A DNA stretch of 64,000 nt, taken from the NCBI RefSeq assembly GCF_003646465.1, contig NZ_QZEX01000013.1, positions 52,635-116,634 on the forward strand, read 5' to 3'. The DNA comes from Chachezhania antarctica. GTDB taxonomy: Bacteria > Pseudomonadota > Alphaproteobacteria > Rhodobacterales > Rhodobacteraceae. The notes under the pieces are model-generated. The model saw nothing but the letters and a program-made list of their open reading frames with translations. It searched no databases and was not told the DNA's origin. The position numbers were made by a program, and so were the translations under genes. The first letter of the stretch is position 1; the number at the start of each line of letters is the position of its first letter. Positions 1 through 8,438 of the stretch are shown here, in pieces.

Positions 1-469
1 GCTTCTCGGTCGAGAACGGCTCGATGTCTTCCAGCAGCTTTTCCAGCCCGGTTTCCAGCTGCTCGAAGGCGTCGCCCAGCCGCGCTTCCAGCGCTTCCTG
101 GTGGGCGCGGGCGATGGGCAGAAGTTCCGCCATCATCAGCCGCCCCTTTGCCGTCAGCGCCAGATCCACCAGCCGCCGGTCGGTCTGATGGGCGCGCTTT
201 TCGATCAGCCCGGCTTCTTCCAGCCGCTTGGCAGCGCGCGAGACCTCGTATTTCTCCATCGCCACCCGTGCCTCGATATCGCGGACGGAAACGTTGCCCG
301 CATAGGCCAGATGCACCAGCACCCGCCATTCCGGGATCGAGATGCCGAAGCGTGACCGGTACTGTTTCGCCAATGCCTCGCTCGTGCGCTTGGCGGCGAC
401 GGCCAGACGGTAGGGCGTGAAGCCCAAGAGGTCGAACTCGGGCAGGGGAGGGGGGCTTTGGTCGGTCAT
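1..469 (-). CDS. MarR family transcriptional regulator (truncated by window edge)
   Basis: Reading leftward from an ATG at 469, the frame stays open to the window edge, giving about 156 residues without a stop. The product begins MTDQSPPPLPEFDLLGF and has the winged-helix layout of MarR proteins: a helix with IPEWRVLVHLAY, a recognition-helix region VSRAAKRLEEAGLIEK and a basic wing (TDRRLVDLALTAKG). It is divergent from hmgA across a 155-base gap with a strong inverted repeat, so it probably controls hmgA in response to an aromatic intermediate; that role is inferred from position. The C-terminus is outside the window. Confidence 0.85.
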   Translation of the reverse strand, partial: MTDQSPPPLPEFDLLGFTPYRLAVAAKRTSEALAKQYRSRFGISIPEWRVLVHLAYAGNVSVRDIEARVAMEKYEVSRAAKRLEEAGLIEKRAHQTDRRLVDLALTAKGRLMMAELLPIARAHQEALEARLGDAFEQLETGLEKLLEDIEPFSTEK

Positions 470-510
470 GCTGCGCCCCATCTCACCCGCAGGCCCGTGT
501 CAGTTCAAGC

Positions 511-536
511 GATTTCATTGCATCCGCTATGAAATC
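511..536. promoter_or_regulatory. Inverted repeat, candidate MarR operator before hmgA
   Basis: The arms GATTTCAT (511-518) and ATGAAATC (529-536) are a perfect 8-base inverted repeat separated by 10 bases. The repeat sits between the divergent MarR gene and hmgA, directly before a -35-like TTGACA. A dimeric MarR protein bound here would block polymerase access. The binding protein is inferred. Confidence 0.55.
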
Positions 537-567
537 TTGACATCATTGCAATTGCTACATTTATATT
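537..567 (+). promoter_or_regulatory. Probable sigma-70-type promoter of hmgA
   Basis: TTGACA at 537-542 and TATATT at 562-567 are separated by 19 bases, slightly long. They lie about 60 bases before the hmgA start and abut the inverted repeat. A small palindrome ATTGCAAT (545-552) lies in the spacer. Confidence 0.5.
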
Positions 568-624
568 TGAATAGCGAATCCGCGGTGCATCAATGCTGCG
601 CGCGCCAATCCGGGAGGATCAGCG

Positions 625-1980
625 ATGACGAAACATGAACTGCCCCAGGGCATGGTCCGCGCCGCCGGCGGGACTGGCGTGAACGAAGGCTACATGCCGG
701 GCTGGGCCAACGATTTCGAAACCGAAGCGCTGCCCGATGCGCTGCCGCAGGGCATGAATTCGCCCCAGAAGTGCAATTACGGCCTTTATGGCGAACAACT
801 GTCCGGCACTGCCTTCACCGCCAACCCGCCGGAGCGGACGTGGACCTATCGCATCCGGCCATCCGTCAAGCATTCGGCCCGCTACACGAAGATCGATCTG
901 CCCTACTGGAAATCGGCGCCGAACGTCGATCCGGACGTGACCAGCCTGGGCCAGTACCGCTGGGACCCGGTGCCGCCGTCGGAGGATGCGCTGACGTGGC
1001 TCACGGGCATGCGCACGATGACGACCGCCGGCGACGTGAACACACAGGTCGGGATGGCCGCGCACATCTACCTTGTGAATACGTCGATGCAGGACGAATA
1101 TTTCTACTCGGCCGACAGCGAATTGCTGGTCGTCCCGCAGGAAGGCCGGCTGCGCTTTGCCACCGAACTGGGCATCATCGACGTGGAACCGAAGGAGATC
1201 GCGATCCTGCCCCGCGGCCTCGTCTACCGCGTCGAGGTTCTGGAAGGCCCGTGCCGCGGGTTCGTGTGCGAGAACTACGGCCAGAAGTTCGAGCTTCCTG
1301 GCCGCGGGCCCATCGGCGCCAACTGCCTTGCCAATCCGCGCGACTTCAAGGCGCCGGTGGCGGCGTTCGAGGATCGCGAGGTCCCGTCGACCCTGACCAT
1401 CAAGTGGTGCGGCCAGTTTCACGAGACGAAGATCCCGCAAAGCCCGCTGGATGTCGTGGCGTGGCACGGCAATTACGCGCCCTACAAGTACGACCTGCGG
1501 AACTACTGCCCCGTCGGCGCGATCCTCTTCGATCACCCCGATCCGTCGATATTCACCGTGCTGACCGCGCCGTCGGGCGTGCCGGGCACGGCGAACATCG
1601 ATTTCGTGCTGTTTCGCGAACGCTGGCTGGTGGCCGAAGATACCTTCCGCCCGCCGTGGTACCACAAGAACATCATGTCCGAGCTGATGGGCAACATCTA
1701 CGGCCAGTACGATGCCAAGCCGCATGGCTTCGTCCCCGGCGGCATGAGCCTGCACAACATGATGCTGCCGCATGGCCCGGACCGCGACGCGTTCGAGAAG
1801 GCATCGAACGCCAACCTCGGGCCGGACAAGCTGGAGAACACGATGTCCTTCATGTTCGAAACCCGCTTCCCGCAGCACCTGACCGCCTTCGCGGGCAAGG
1901 AAGCACCGCTGCAGGACAATTACATCGACTGCTGGGACAGTCTTGAGAAGAAATTCGACGGCAAGCCCGGCAAGAAATAG
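625..1980 (+). CDS. hmgA: Homogentisate 1,2-dioxygenase
   Basis: The 451-residue product has the usual length of the cupin-fold enzyme that opens homogentisate to maleylacetoacetate in tyrosine and phenylalanine catabolism. Family features include the N-terminal [15 protein letters not shown], the iron site seen as [12 protein letters not shown] (His and Glu ligands) and the later [12 protein letters not shown] segment (His). GGGAGG lies about 8 bases before the ATG. It heads a run of five same-strand genes. Maleylacetoacetate isomerase of the GST type and fumarylacetoacetase are not found in the window, so those steps are encoded elsewhere or by other proteins of this cluster. Confidence 0.97.
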   Translation: MTKHELPQGMVRAAGGTGVNEGYMPGWANDFETEALPDALPQGMNSPQKCNYGLYGEQLSGTAFTANPPERTWTYRIRPSVKHSARYTKIDLPYWKSAPNVDPDVTSLGQYRWDPVPPSEDALTWLTGMRTMTTAGDVNTQVGMAAHIYLVNTSMQDEYFYSADSELLVVPQEGRLRFATELGIIDVEPKEIAILPRGLVYRVEVLEGPCRGFVCENYGQKFELPGRGPIGANCLANPRDFKAPVAAFEDREVPSTLTIKWCGQFHETKIPQSPLDVVAWHGNYAPYKYDLRNYCPVGAILFDHPDPSIFTVLTAPSGVPGTANIDFVLFRERWLVAEDTFRPPWYHKNIMSELMGNIYGQYDAKPHGFVPGGMSLHNMMLPHGPDRDAFEKASNANLGPDKLENTMSFMFETRFPQHLTAFAGKEAPLQDNYIDCWDSLEKKFDGKPGKK

Positions 1981-2055
1981 GGCGCACCCGCGTCTGACGG
2001 TCCCGGCAGTTCGGCCGGGGCCAACCCATTCACGACAGAACGACAGGACCTGACG

Positions 2056-3006
2056 ATGGCCAAGGCATTCGCGTCGCAAGGCGACATGAGCGAGAAGAAC
2101 ATCTCCTTCACCGAAGTGGGCGAAGGGCTTTACGCCTTCACCGCCGAAGGCGATCCGAACACGGGCGTGATCATCGGCGACGACAGCGTGATGATCGTCG
2201 AGGCGCAGGCCACCCCGCGGCTGGCCCGCAAGGTGATGGAATGCGTGCGCTCGGTCACCGACAAGCCGATCAGCCACCTTGTGATGACGCATTACCACGC
2301 CGTCCGCGTGCTGGGCGCCTCGGCCTACGGTGCGCGAGAGGTCATCATGTCCGACGTCGCCCGCGCCATGGTCGCCGAACGCGGGCAGGAGGACTGGGAC
2401 AGCGAATTCGGCCGTTTCCCGCGCCTGTTCGAAGGGCACGAGGAAATCCCCGGCCTGACATGGCCCACCACCACCTTCAGCGACCGGATGACCGTCTATC
2501 TTGGCAACCGGCGGGTCGATATCGAATGCGTGGGCCGCGCCCATACCGCCGGTGACGCGGTGATCTGGGTGCCGGATCAGGAAGTGCTGTTTACCGGGGA
2601 CATCGTCGAATACCATTCCGCCTGCTATTGCGGCGACGGTCATTTCAACGATTGGCCCGATACGCTGGACGCCGTCGCCAGTTTCGAACCCCGCGCGATT
2701 GCGCCGGGCCGGGGCGATGCGCTGGTGGGCACCGAAATGGTGACAGCGGCGATCGAGAACACCAAGGATTTCGTCCGCTCCACCTACAAGCCGGTGGAGA
2801 AGGTCGTGGCCCGCGGCGGGTCGCTGAAAGAGGCATGGGACGCGGTGCGCGCCGCATGCGACCCGAAATTCGCCGACTACGCGATCTACGAACACTGCCT
2901 GCCCTTCAACGTCGCCCGCGCCTATGACGAGGCCCGCGGGATCGACACGCCGCGCGTCTGGACGGCGGAACGCGATCAGGCCATGTGGGCGGACCTGCAG
3001 GGATGA
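2056..3006 (+). CDS. MBL-fold metallo-hydrolase family protein with altered metal site
   Basis: The 316-residue protein has a metallo-beta-lactamase fold. The HxHxDH signature reads HYHAVR (residues 79-84), so the Asp and last His are Val and Arg. A downstream His is kept in GRAHTAGD (163) and the bridging Asp in FTGDIVEY (182). The final GHG motif reads GRG (Arg219). Site-1 ligands are therefore present and all three site-2-specific ligands are replaced, suggesting a mononuclear site or a non-hydrolytic role. The start has AGGA 7-8 bases upstream; a second Met (2086) is possible. It overlaps the next gene by ATGA and presumably acts in the homogentisate route; its substrate is unknown. Confidence 0.85.
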   Translation: MAKAFASQGDMSEKNISFTEVGEGLYAFTAEGDPNTGVIIGDDSVMIVEAQATPRLARKVMECVRSVTDKPISHLVMTHYHAVRVLGASAYGAREVIMSDVARAMVAERGQEDWDSEFGRFPRLFEGHEEIPGLTWPTTTFSDRMTVYLGNRRVDIECVGRAHTAGDAVIWVPDQEVLFTGDIVEYHSACYCGDGHFNDWPDTLDAVASFEPRAIAPGRGDALVGTEMVTAAIENTKDFVRSTYKPVEKVVARGGSLKEAWDAVRAACDPKFADYAIYEHCLPFNVARAYDEARGIDTPRVWTAERDQAMWADLQG

Positions 3007-3527
3007 GTGCTGCGGCGCCTTTCGTGACCATGGCGCGGAACAACGCCTGGGCCAACGAGGTGCTGCATGGTGCAGTGGCGGGGATGGATGAAGCGAGATT
3101 CACCGCCCCGCGCCCCGGCTTCTTTCCGTCGCTGGCGGCGACCCTGAACCACATCCTTCTGGTCGACCGGTTCTACCTGGCCGCGCTGGAAGGGCAGGGG
3201 GTGCCCTATGCCGATATCGACGCGCCCGACATCACCGAACCGGGCGCGCTGTACGCTGCACAACGGGCCTGTGACACGCGCCTCATCGCGTTCTGCGAAG
3301 GGCTGTCGGAAGGGGCATTGTCGGAAACCCGCGACACCAGGCGGGTGGACGGTCCGGTGCCGGAACGGGTGGATGCGCTGCTGCTGCACCTTTTCCAGCA
3401 TCAGGTTCACCATCGCGGGCAGGCCCATGTGCAGGTGCAGGACGCAGGGCTGTCGCCACCGCAGCTCGACGATTTTCATCTGGAGTATGGCCGCGTCGCA
3501 TCGGCTCGCGCGTGGCTCGACGGCTAG
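3003..3527 (+). CDS. DinB-fold putative metal-dependent protein
   Basis: This 174-residue protein has the four-helix DinB/YfiT pattern. A His in LNHILLVDRFY and the HQVHHRGQ stretch (HxxxHRGQ) supply the usual three-His metal site. The ATG overlaps the stop of the MBL gene, implying translational coupling. The same superfamily includes mycothiol-dependent maleylpyruvate isomerase, so in this homogentisate operon it is a candidate for isomerising maleylacetoacetate; that is inference. It is unrelated to DNA polymerase IV, also called DinB. Confidence 0.85.
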   Translation: MSAAAPFVTMARNNAWANEVLHGAVAGMDEARFTAPRPGFFPSLAATLNHILLVDRFYLAALEGQGVPYADIDAPDITEPGALYAAQRACDTRLIAFCEGLSEGALSETRDTRRVDGPVPERVDALLLHLFQHQVHHRGQAHVQVQDAGLSPPQLDDFHLEYGRVASARAWLDG

Positions 3528-3545
3528 GCCGTCAGGGGAGGGGAC

Positions 3546-5168
3546 ATGTTGGACGACCGCTATTCGCTGGCTTTCAAGCTCTATCCGTACGAACGCTCGG
3601 CCGATCAGGACGCGGCGCAGGCGGTGCGCCATCCGGTGATCGTGGTGGGCGGGGGCCCCATCGGCGTGGCCACCGCGCTGGATCTGGGCCTGCAGGGCAT
3701 CCCGGTTGTGGTGCTGGACGACCATGAGGGCATCGGCCAGGGCAGCCGCGCGATCTGCTTCGCCAAGCGCAGCCTCGAAATCGCCGACCGCTACGGCGCG
3801 GCCGGGCCGATGCTGGACAAGGGCGTTGTCTGGAACCTTGGCAAGGTCTTCCACGAAGACCGGAAAGTGTTCGAGTTCAACCTGCTCCCCGAATCCGGCC
3901 ACCGCTTTCCGGCGTTCATCAACCTGCAGCAGCCCTATTTCGAACGCTTCCTCGTCGAACGGCTGCGAGAATTGCAGGCAGACGGTGCGCCTATCGAGAT
4001 CCGCGGCAGGAACAGCGTGCAAAGTGTCGAATTTCACGACGATCACGTCCGGCTTCAGATCGACACCCCCGAAGGCCCCTACACGCTGGAAGCCGACTGG
4101 CTGATCGGCTGCGACGGCGCGGGCTCGCCCCTGCGCACGATGATGGGGCTCGATTTCGATGGCCGTGTGTTTCAGGACAGTTTCCTGATCGCCGACATCA
4201 CGATGAAGGCCGATTTCCCCACGGAACGCTGGTTCTGGTTCGAACCGTCCCACAAGGCCGGCGCCTCGACCCTGCTGCACAAGCAGCCAGATGGCGTCTG
4301 GCGGGTCGATTTCCAGATCGGCTGGGACGTGGACCGAAAGGTCGAACTGAAGGAGGAGAACGTCCGCAAACGGCTCGACGCGATGCTGGGGCCGGACGTG
4401 GAGTATGAACTGGTCTGGACGTCGATCTACACCTTCCAGTGCCGCCGGATGAAGAAATTCCGGCATGGGCGCGTCCTGTTTGCCGGCGACTCCGCGCACC
4501 AGGTGTCGCCCTTCGGCGCGCGCGGCGCGAATTCCGGCATGCAGGACGTCGACAACCTTGGCTGGAAACTGGGCATGGTGATCCGGGGCGAGGCGCCGGA
4601 TGCGTTGCTGGACAGCTACTGCGCCGAACGGCGGCATGGCGCGGATGAGAACATCCTGAACTCCACCCGCGCGACCGATTTCATCACGCCCAAGTCGAAG
4701 ATCAGCCACATCTTCCGCAATGCAGTGCTGGACCTGGCCGAGCGGTTCGAATTCGCGCGGCCCCTGGTCAATTCCGGTCGCCTTTCGGTGCCTTGCGTCT
4801 ATGACGGCTTGCCGCTGAACGGCCCCGATGCCCTGACCGGCGGCCCGGCCCGCACCCGCGTCGGCAGCCCGTGCCCGGATGCTCCGCTGGGCGACGGCTT
4901 CCTGCTGCCGCGTCTGGGCAAGGGCTTCACGCTCCTGACCATCGACGTCGAGGCGGCGGAGACGATCGAGGCCGACGGGGTGATCGCCACGCGCGTGGCG
5001 CTCAGGGCGTCCGACGACACGACCGGCGCGCTGGCCGAACGGTACCTGGGAACGGCCGCCTCGGCTGTCTACCTGATCCGTCCCGACCAGCACGTTGCGG
5101 CGCGGTGGGAGAGTTTCGACGCCGCCGCGGTGCAGGATGCGCTGCGGATCGCCTGCGGAAAAGGATGA
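3546..5168 (+). CDS. FAD-dependent aromatic monooxygenase, class A
   Basis: The 540-residue flavoprotein has the three class A (PHBH/MhpA-like) fingerprints: an N-terminal nucleotide-binding VIVVGGGPIG (31-40), the DG motif LIGCDGAGSPLR, and the GD motif VLFAGDSAHQVSPFGARGAN that binds the ribityl chain. A thioredoxin-like C-terminal extension, as in phenol hydroxylase relatives, would account for the last 150 residues. Such enzymes use NAD(P)H and O2 to hydroxylate an aromatic ring. Location after hmgA suggests it makes homogentisate or a related ring-cleavage substrate. AGGGGAGGGG precedes the ATG. Confidence 0.9.
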   Translation: MLDDRYSLAFKLYPYERSADQDAAQAVRHPVIVVGGGPIGVATALDLGLQGIPVVVLDDHEGIGQGSRAICFAKRSLEIADRYGAAGPMLDKGVVWNLGKVFHEDRKVFEFNLLPESGHRFPAFINLQQPYFERFLVERLRELQADGAPIEIRGRNSVQSVEFHDDHVRLQIDTPEGPYTLEADWLIGCDGAGSPLRTMMGLDFDGRVFQDSFLIADITMKADFPTERWFWFEPSHKAGASTLLHKQPDGVWRVDFQIGWDVDRKVELKEENVRKRLDAMLGPDVEYELVWTSIYTFQCRRMKKFRHGRVLFAGDSAHQVSPFGARGANSGMQDVDNLGWKLGMVIRGEAPDALLDSYCAERRHGADENILNSTRATDFITPKSKISHIFRNAVLDLAERFEFARPLVNSGRLSVPCVYDGLPLNGPDALTGGPARTRVGSPCPDAPLGDGFLLPRLGKGFTLLTIDVEAAETIEADGVIATRVALRASDDTTGALAERYLGTAASAVYLIRPDQHVAARWESFDAAAVQDALRIACGKG

Positions 5169-5171
5169 CAG

Positions 5172-5363
5172 ATGACGCTGCAGACCAAACCGAACATCGC
5201 CGATGCTGACGGCTTCTACGCCGACCTGATCGCCGCCCATGACGGGCTGAGCGAAGACGAAAGCGCCGCCTTCAACGCGCGCCTGATCCTGATCCTCGCC
5301 AACCAGATCGGTGACCGCGCCGTGCTGGATGCGGCGCTCGAGGCGGCGCAAGCCAGGCGCTGA
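5172..5363 (+). CDS. DUF2783 domain protein
   Basis: This small acidic protein of 63 residues lies 3 bases after the monooxygenase stop. The pattern DGFYADLIAAHDGLS and LILILANQIGD matches DUF2783, a family I recall beside flavin monooxygenases of this type. It may be an accessory subunit. No catalytic residues are recognisable. Confidence 0.8.
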   Translation: MTLQTKPNIADADGFYADLIAAHDGLSEDESAAFNARLILILANQIGDRAVLDAALEAAQARR

Positions 5364-5372
5364 CCGGCGAAC

Positions 5373-5461
5373 GGTGCGTGGAGACCACGCACCCTACCGA
5401 CCGTCGGAAGAAGAGCGCCGTCCGGGGAACCTTGACGTAGGGTGCGTGGTTTCCACGCACC
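5373..5461. repeat. Paired REP-like palindromes
   Basis: GGTGCGTGG-aga-CCACGCACC (5373-5393) and GGTGCGTGG-ttt-CCACGCACC (5441-5461) are two copies of one 21-base hairpin, each with a 9-bp stem, 47 bases apart. They sit between the convergent DUF2783 and response-regulator genes. I recall similar palindromes scattered between genes in Rhodobacteraceae. They could act as bidirectional terminators or mRNA-end stabilisers. Confidence 0.8.
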
Positions 5462-5495
5462 ATGCCCGGCGAAAACCCAACGGCCCTGACGTCTT

Positions 5496-5532
5496 TGGCC
5501 CTAGAATAACTCGGAGGTGTGGGGGCAGAGCC
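5496..5532 (-). repeat. Partial copy of GGGCTCTGCCCCC intergenic repeat
   Basis: On the minus strand this reads GGGCTCTGCCCCCAC followed by CCTCCGAGTTATTCTAGG. It matches the start and end of the element at 8248-8300 (GGGCTCTGCCCCCAC ... CCCGGAGTATTTTGGG) but lacks the middle hairpin. It is 12 bases downstream of the response-regulator stop. Confidence 0.55.
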
Positions 5533-5543
5533 CAACGAACCGC

Positions 5544-6254
<711 letters not shown>

Positions 6255-6261
6255 GATCGCC

Positions 6262-8163
6262 TCATGCTGCTGCTTCATGGCCCAGAAGGCCGGCCAGGGT
6301 CTGTATCGTGAACGGCTTGCGCAGCACCGGCCCGCTGGTCAGCGCGGCGCGGTGAAGCGGATCGTCGAGCGGAAGGGAGGTCATCAGGATCAGCGGCACG
6401 CCAGCAGACTTGGCCGCCCAGCCGAGGTCGAGCCCGGTGGCCGTGCCTTCCAGCTTGATGTCCGACAGGATCAAAGCGATCTCTCCCACGTCGCCCAGAA
6501 GTGCCTGCGCCTCGTCTGCCGCTGCGGCCTCGATCACGGCATAACCCAGGTCCATCAGCATGGTCCGGTAGTTGCTGCGCAGATCGGCGCTGTCTTCGAC
6601 CAGCAGCGCCAGACCGCCGGGGGCGGCCGGGGCCAGCCGCAGGGGCAGGCGCAAGCGTACTTCGGCCCCGCCGGACCAGTTGCCGATCTCCATCGCGCCG
6701 CCGGCCATCTTGACCATGTCGTAGACCATGGGCAGGCCAAGGCCCGAACCCGCGTCGCCCTTCGTCGTGAAGAACGGATGCAGCGCCTTGTCCAGCGCAT
6801 CCGGTGAAAAGCCCGCGCCGGTGTCGGTGACGGACAGTTCCAGCCAGATGTCGCCCACCGCGTGCGCCGTGATGGTGATCTGCCCCGACGTGCCGCAGGC
6901 ATCGCGAGCGTTCAGGATGAGGTTCAGCAGCGCGTCCTGCAACAGACCGGGGTCGAGCATCACGGGCCGGTCCGGGCAATGGTCGAGCACCGTCAGATCC
7001 ACCGCCTGCGGCAGGCTGGGCGAGGCCAGCAGTTTCAGGTCGGCCAGGAAATCATGCATGTCGGTCGCCTGCGGCCGGGGCGGTCGCTGGCCCGTCATGT
7101 CAGCGATCCGGTTCAGCAGCCGCCCACCGCGCCGGGCCGCGGTGCGGGTGGCGGCGATCAGGTCGGCGGCCTCGGTGCCCAGATCCATCCGGGCCAGCCG
7201 GCTTTGCATGCCAAGGATGATCGTCAGGAGGTTCGAGAAATCATGCGCCATGCCCGAGGTCATCTGCGCCGCGATCTCGCGCCGCCGGCCCTGTTGCAGC
7301 GCGGCGCGGGCCTGGGTTTCCGCGGTGACATCCATCGACAGGATATAGGCCCCGCCCTGGCCATCGGGAGTGAAAGCGGCGCGGAGCCTGCGGGAATCGT
7401 GCGGCTCGGTGAACTCGAACACCGGGCTTTCGCCCTGGAAGGCGGCATGAAGATGGGGGCGTATCAGCTCGAAATTCTCGATCCCCACGGCGGCGGACAA
7501 GGTCATGCCCACGACATCGGCCGGGCGGCCCGGCATGATCGCCGACAGGCGGCGGTTGGAATAGGTGTAGCGGCCTTCGGCGTTCACATGGGCGATGTGG
7601 GCGGGCATCATCTCAGTCACCAGACGCGTGCGGGCCTCCATCTCCGTCAGTTCGCGCTTGGCCTCCTCCAGCGCGGCGTTGGAGGCGGCGAGCTTGCGGT
7701 TGGCGGCGGCCAGTTCCTCGGAATGGGAGACGAGCTTTTCCGACAGCTCCTCCGACCGTGCCCGCAGAAGCGTTTCGCTGCGCTTGGCTTGCGTGATGTC
7801 GGTGTAGACGGTGACCCAGCCGCCTTGCGGCAGGGGCGAGCCTTCGACCGAGATCGTGCGGCCGTTGGCGCGGGTGCGTTCCATGTAATGCGGTTCGAAC
7901 GCGCGGGCGATGTCGACCTTGTCGGCGACATAGGCCTCTATATCGTCGATGGGGCCATATTCGCCCGAGGTGGCGAGGTAGCGGATGGTATCCTCGAAGG
8001 GTGCGCCCGGGATGGTCAGCCAGTCGGGCAAGTTGAACATCGTCTGGAACGGACGGTTGCAGACAGCCAGCCGCAGATCGCGGTCATAGATCGAAAGCGC
8101 CTGGGCAATGAGGTTCAGCCCGGCGCTGGTCATGGCCTTGGTCTGGGTGTCGTCGAGTGTCAT
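6262..8163 (-). CDS. PAS-containing hybrid sensor histidine kinase
   Basis: The protein of about 633 residues has no clear membrane segment, so it is probably cytoplasmic. Order of domains: PAS (about 10-125), coiled coil (about 130-180), second PAS (about 185-285), HisKA with His in GMAHDFSNLL (about 307), an ATPase domain with NLILNARDAC, VTDTGAGF and GSGLGLPMVYDM, and a C-terminal receiver with phosphoacceptor Asp in LILSDIKLEG (about 568). A GTG at 8169 is an alternative start; AGGA fits the ATG at 8163 better. It could autophosphorylate and pass phosphate through its own receiver or to the adjacent regulator. Its signal is unknown. The divergent neighbour is eutBC, a possible target. Confidence 0.92.
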   Translation of the reverse strand: MTLDDTQTKAMTSAGLNLIAQALSIYDRDLRLAVCNRPFQTMFNLPDWLTIPGAPFEDTIRYLATSGEYGPIDDIEAYVADKVDIARAFEPHYMERTRANGRTISVEGSPLPQGGWVTVYTDITQAKRSETLLRARSEELSEKLVSHSEELAAANRKLAASNAALEEAKRELTEMEARTRLVTEMMPAHIAHVNAEGRYTYSNRRLSAIMPGRPADVVGMTLSAAVGIENFELIRPHLHAAFQGESPVFEFTEPHDSRRLRAAFTPDGQGGAYILSMDVTAETQARAALQQGRRREIAAQMTSGMAHDFSNLLTIILGMQSRLARMDLGTEAADLIAATRTAARRGGRLLNRIADMTGQRPPRPQATDMHDFLADLKLLASPSLPQAVDLTVLDHCPDRPVMLDPGLLQDALLNLILNARDACGTSGQITITAHAVGDIWLELSVTDTGAGFSPDALDKALHPFFTTKGDAGSGLGLPMVYDMVKMAGGAMEIGNWSGGAEVRLRLPLRLAPAAPGGLALLVEDSADLRSNYRTMLMDLGYAVIEAAAADEAQALLGDVGEIALILSDIKLEGTATGLDLGWAAKSAGVPLILMTSLPLDDPLHRAALTSGPVLRKPFTIQTLAGLLGHEAAA

Positions 8164-8245
8164 GGGCACGGGTCCTGCGGGAAGAACAGGCTAGCATCGG
8201 GCGGGGCGGCGGGCAATCTTGCGTGGTGCGTTGGCCGGTGTCGGA

Positions 8246-8310
8246 GGGGGCTCTGCCCCCACCCGCCCGTTCCGGGCGTGCCCCCCGGAGTATTTTGGGA
8301 AAGAAGAAAC
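8246..8310 (+). repeat. Intergenic GC-hairpin repeat
   Basis: Two hairpins occur in tandem: GGGGG-ctctg-CCCCC (8246-8260) and CGCCCG-tt-tc-CGGGCG (8264-8278). CCCCCCGGAGTATTTTGGGAAAGAAG follows. I recall elements of this form in intergenic regions of Roseobacter-group genomes. A shorter copy lies at 5496-5532 in the opposite orientation, so the two-component genes are bracketed by the same repeat. Confidence 0.6.
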
Positions 8311-8438
8311 CGGGCTTCTGATGAGACTTCGGGCATCTCTTGGCGAAGTTGGGGAGGGCACGGTGAAAATCGGCATGTGCGGTTAGCGTCTGTGGAAATA
8401 TCGGGTATCTCTGTGGCGAGAATTCGAAAGGTTTGTCC

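Noticed and set aside
619..2895. Long minus-strand open frame opposite hmgA and the MBL gene
   Set aside because: It is a high-GC shadow; both opposing plus-strand genes have clear family motifs and ribosome sites.
3003..3527. DNA polymerase IV because of the DinB name
   Set aside because: The protein is the small four-helix DinB/YfiT fold; the polymerase is at 53867-55177.
2976..5351. 791-codon minus-strand open frame
   Set aside because: It lies entirely opposite the DinB-fold and flavin monooxygenase genes; the composition is that of an antisense shadow.
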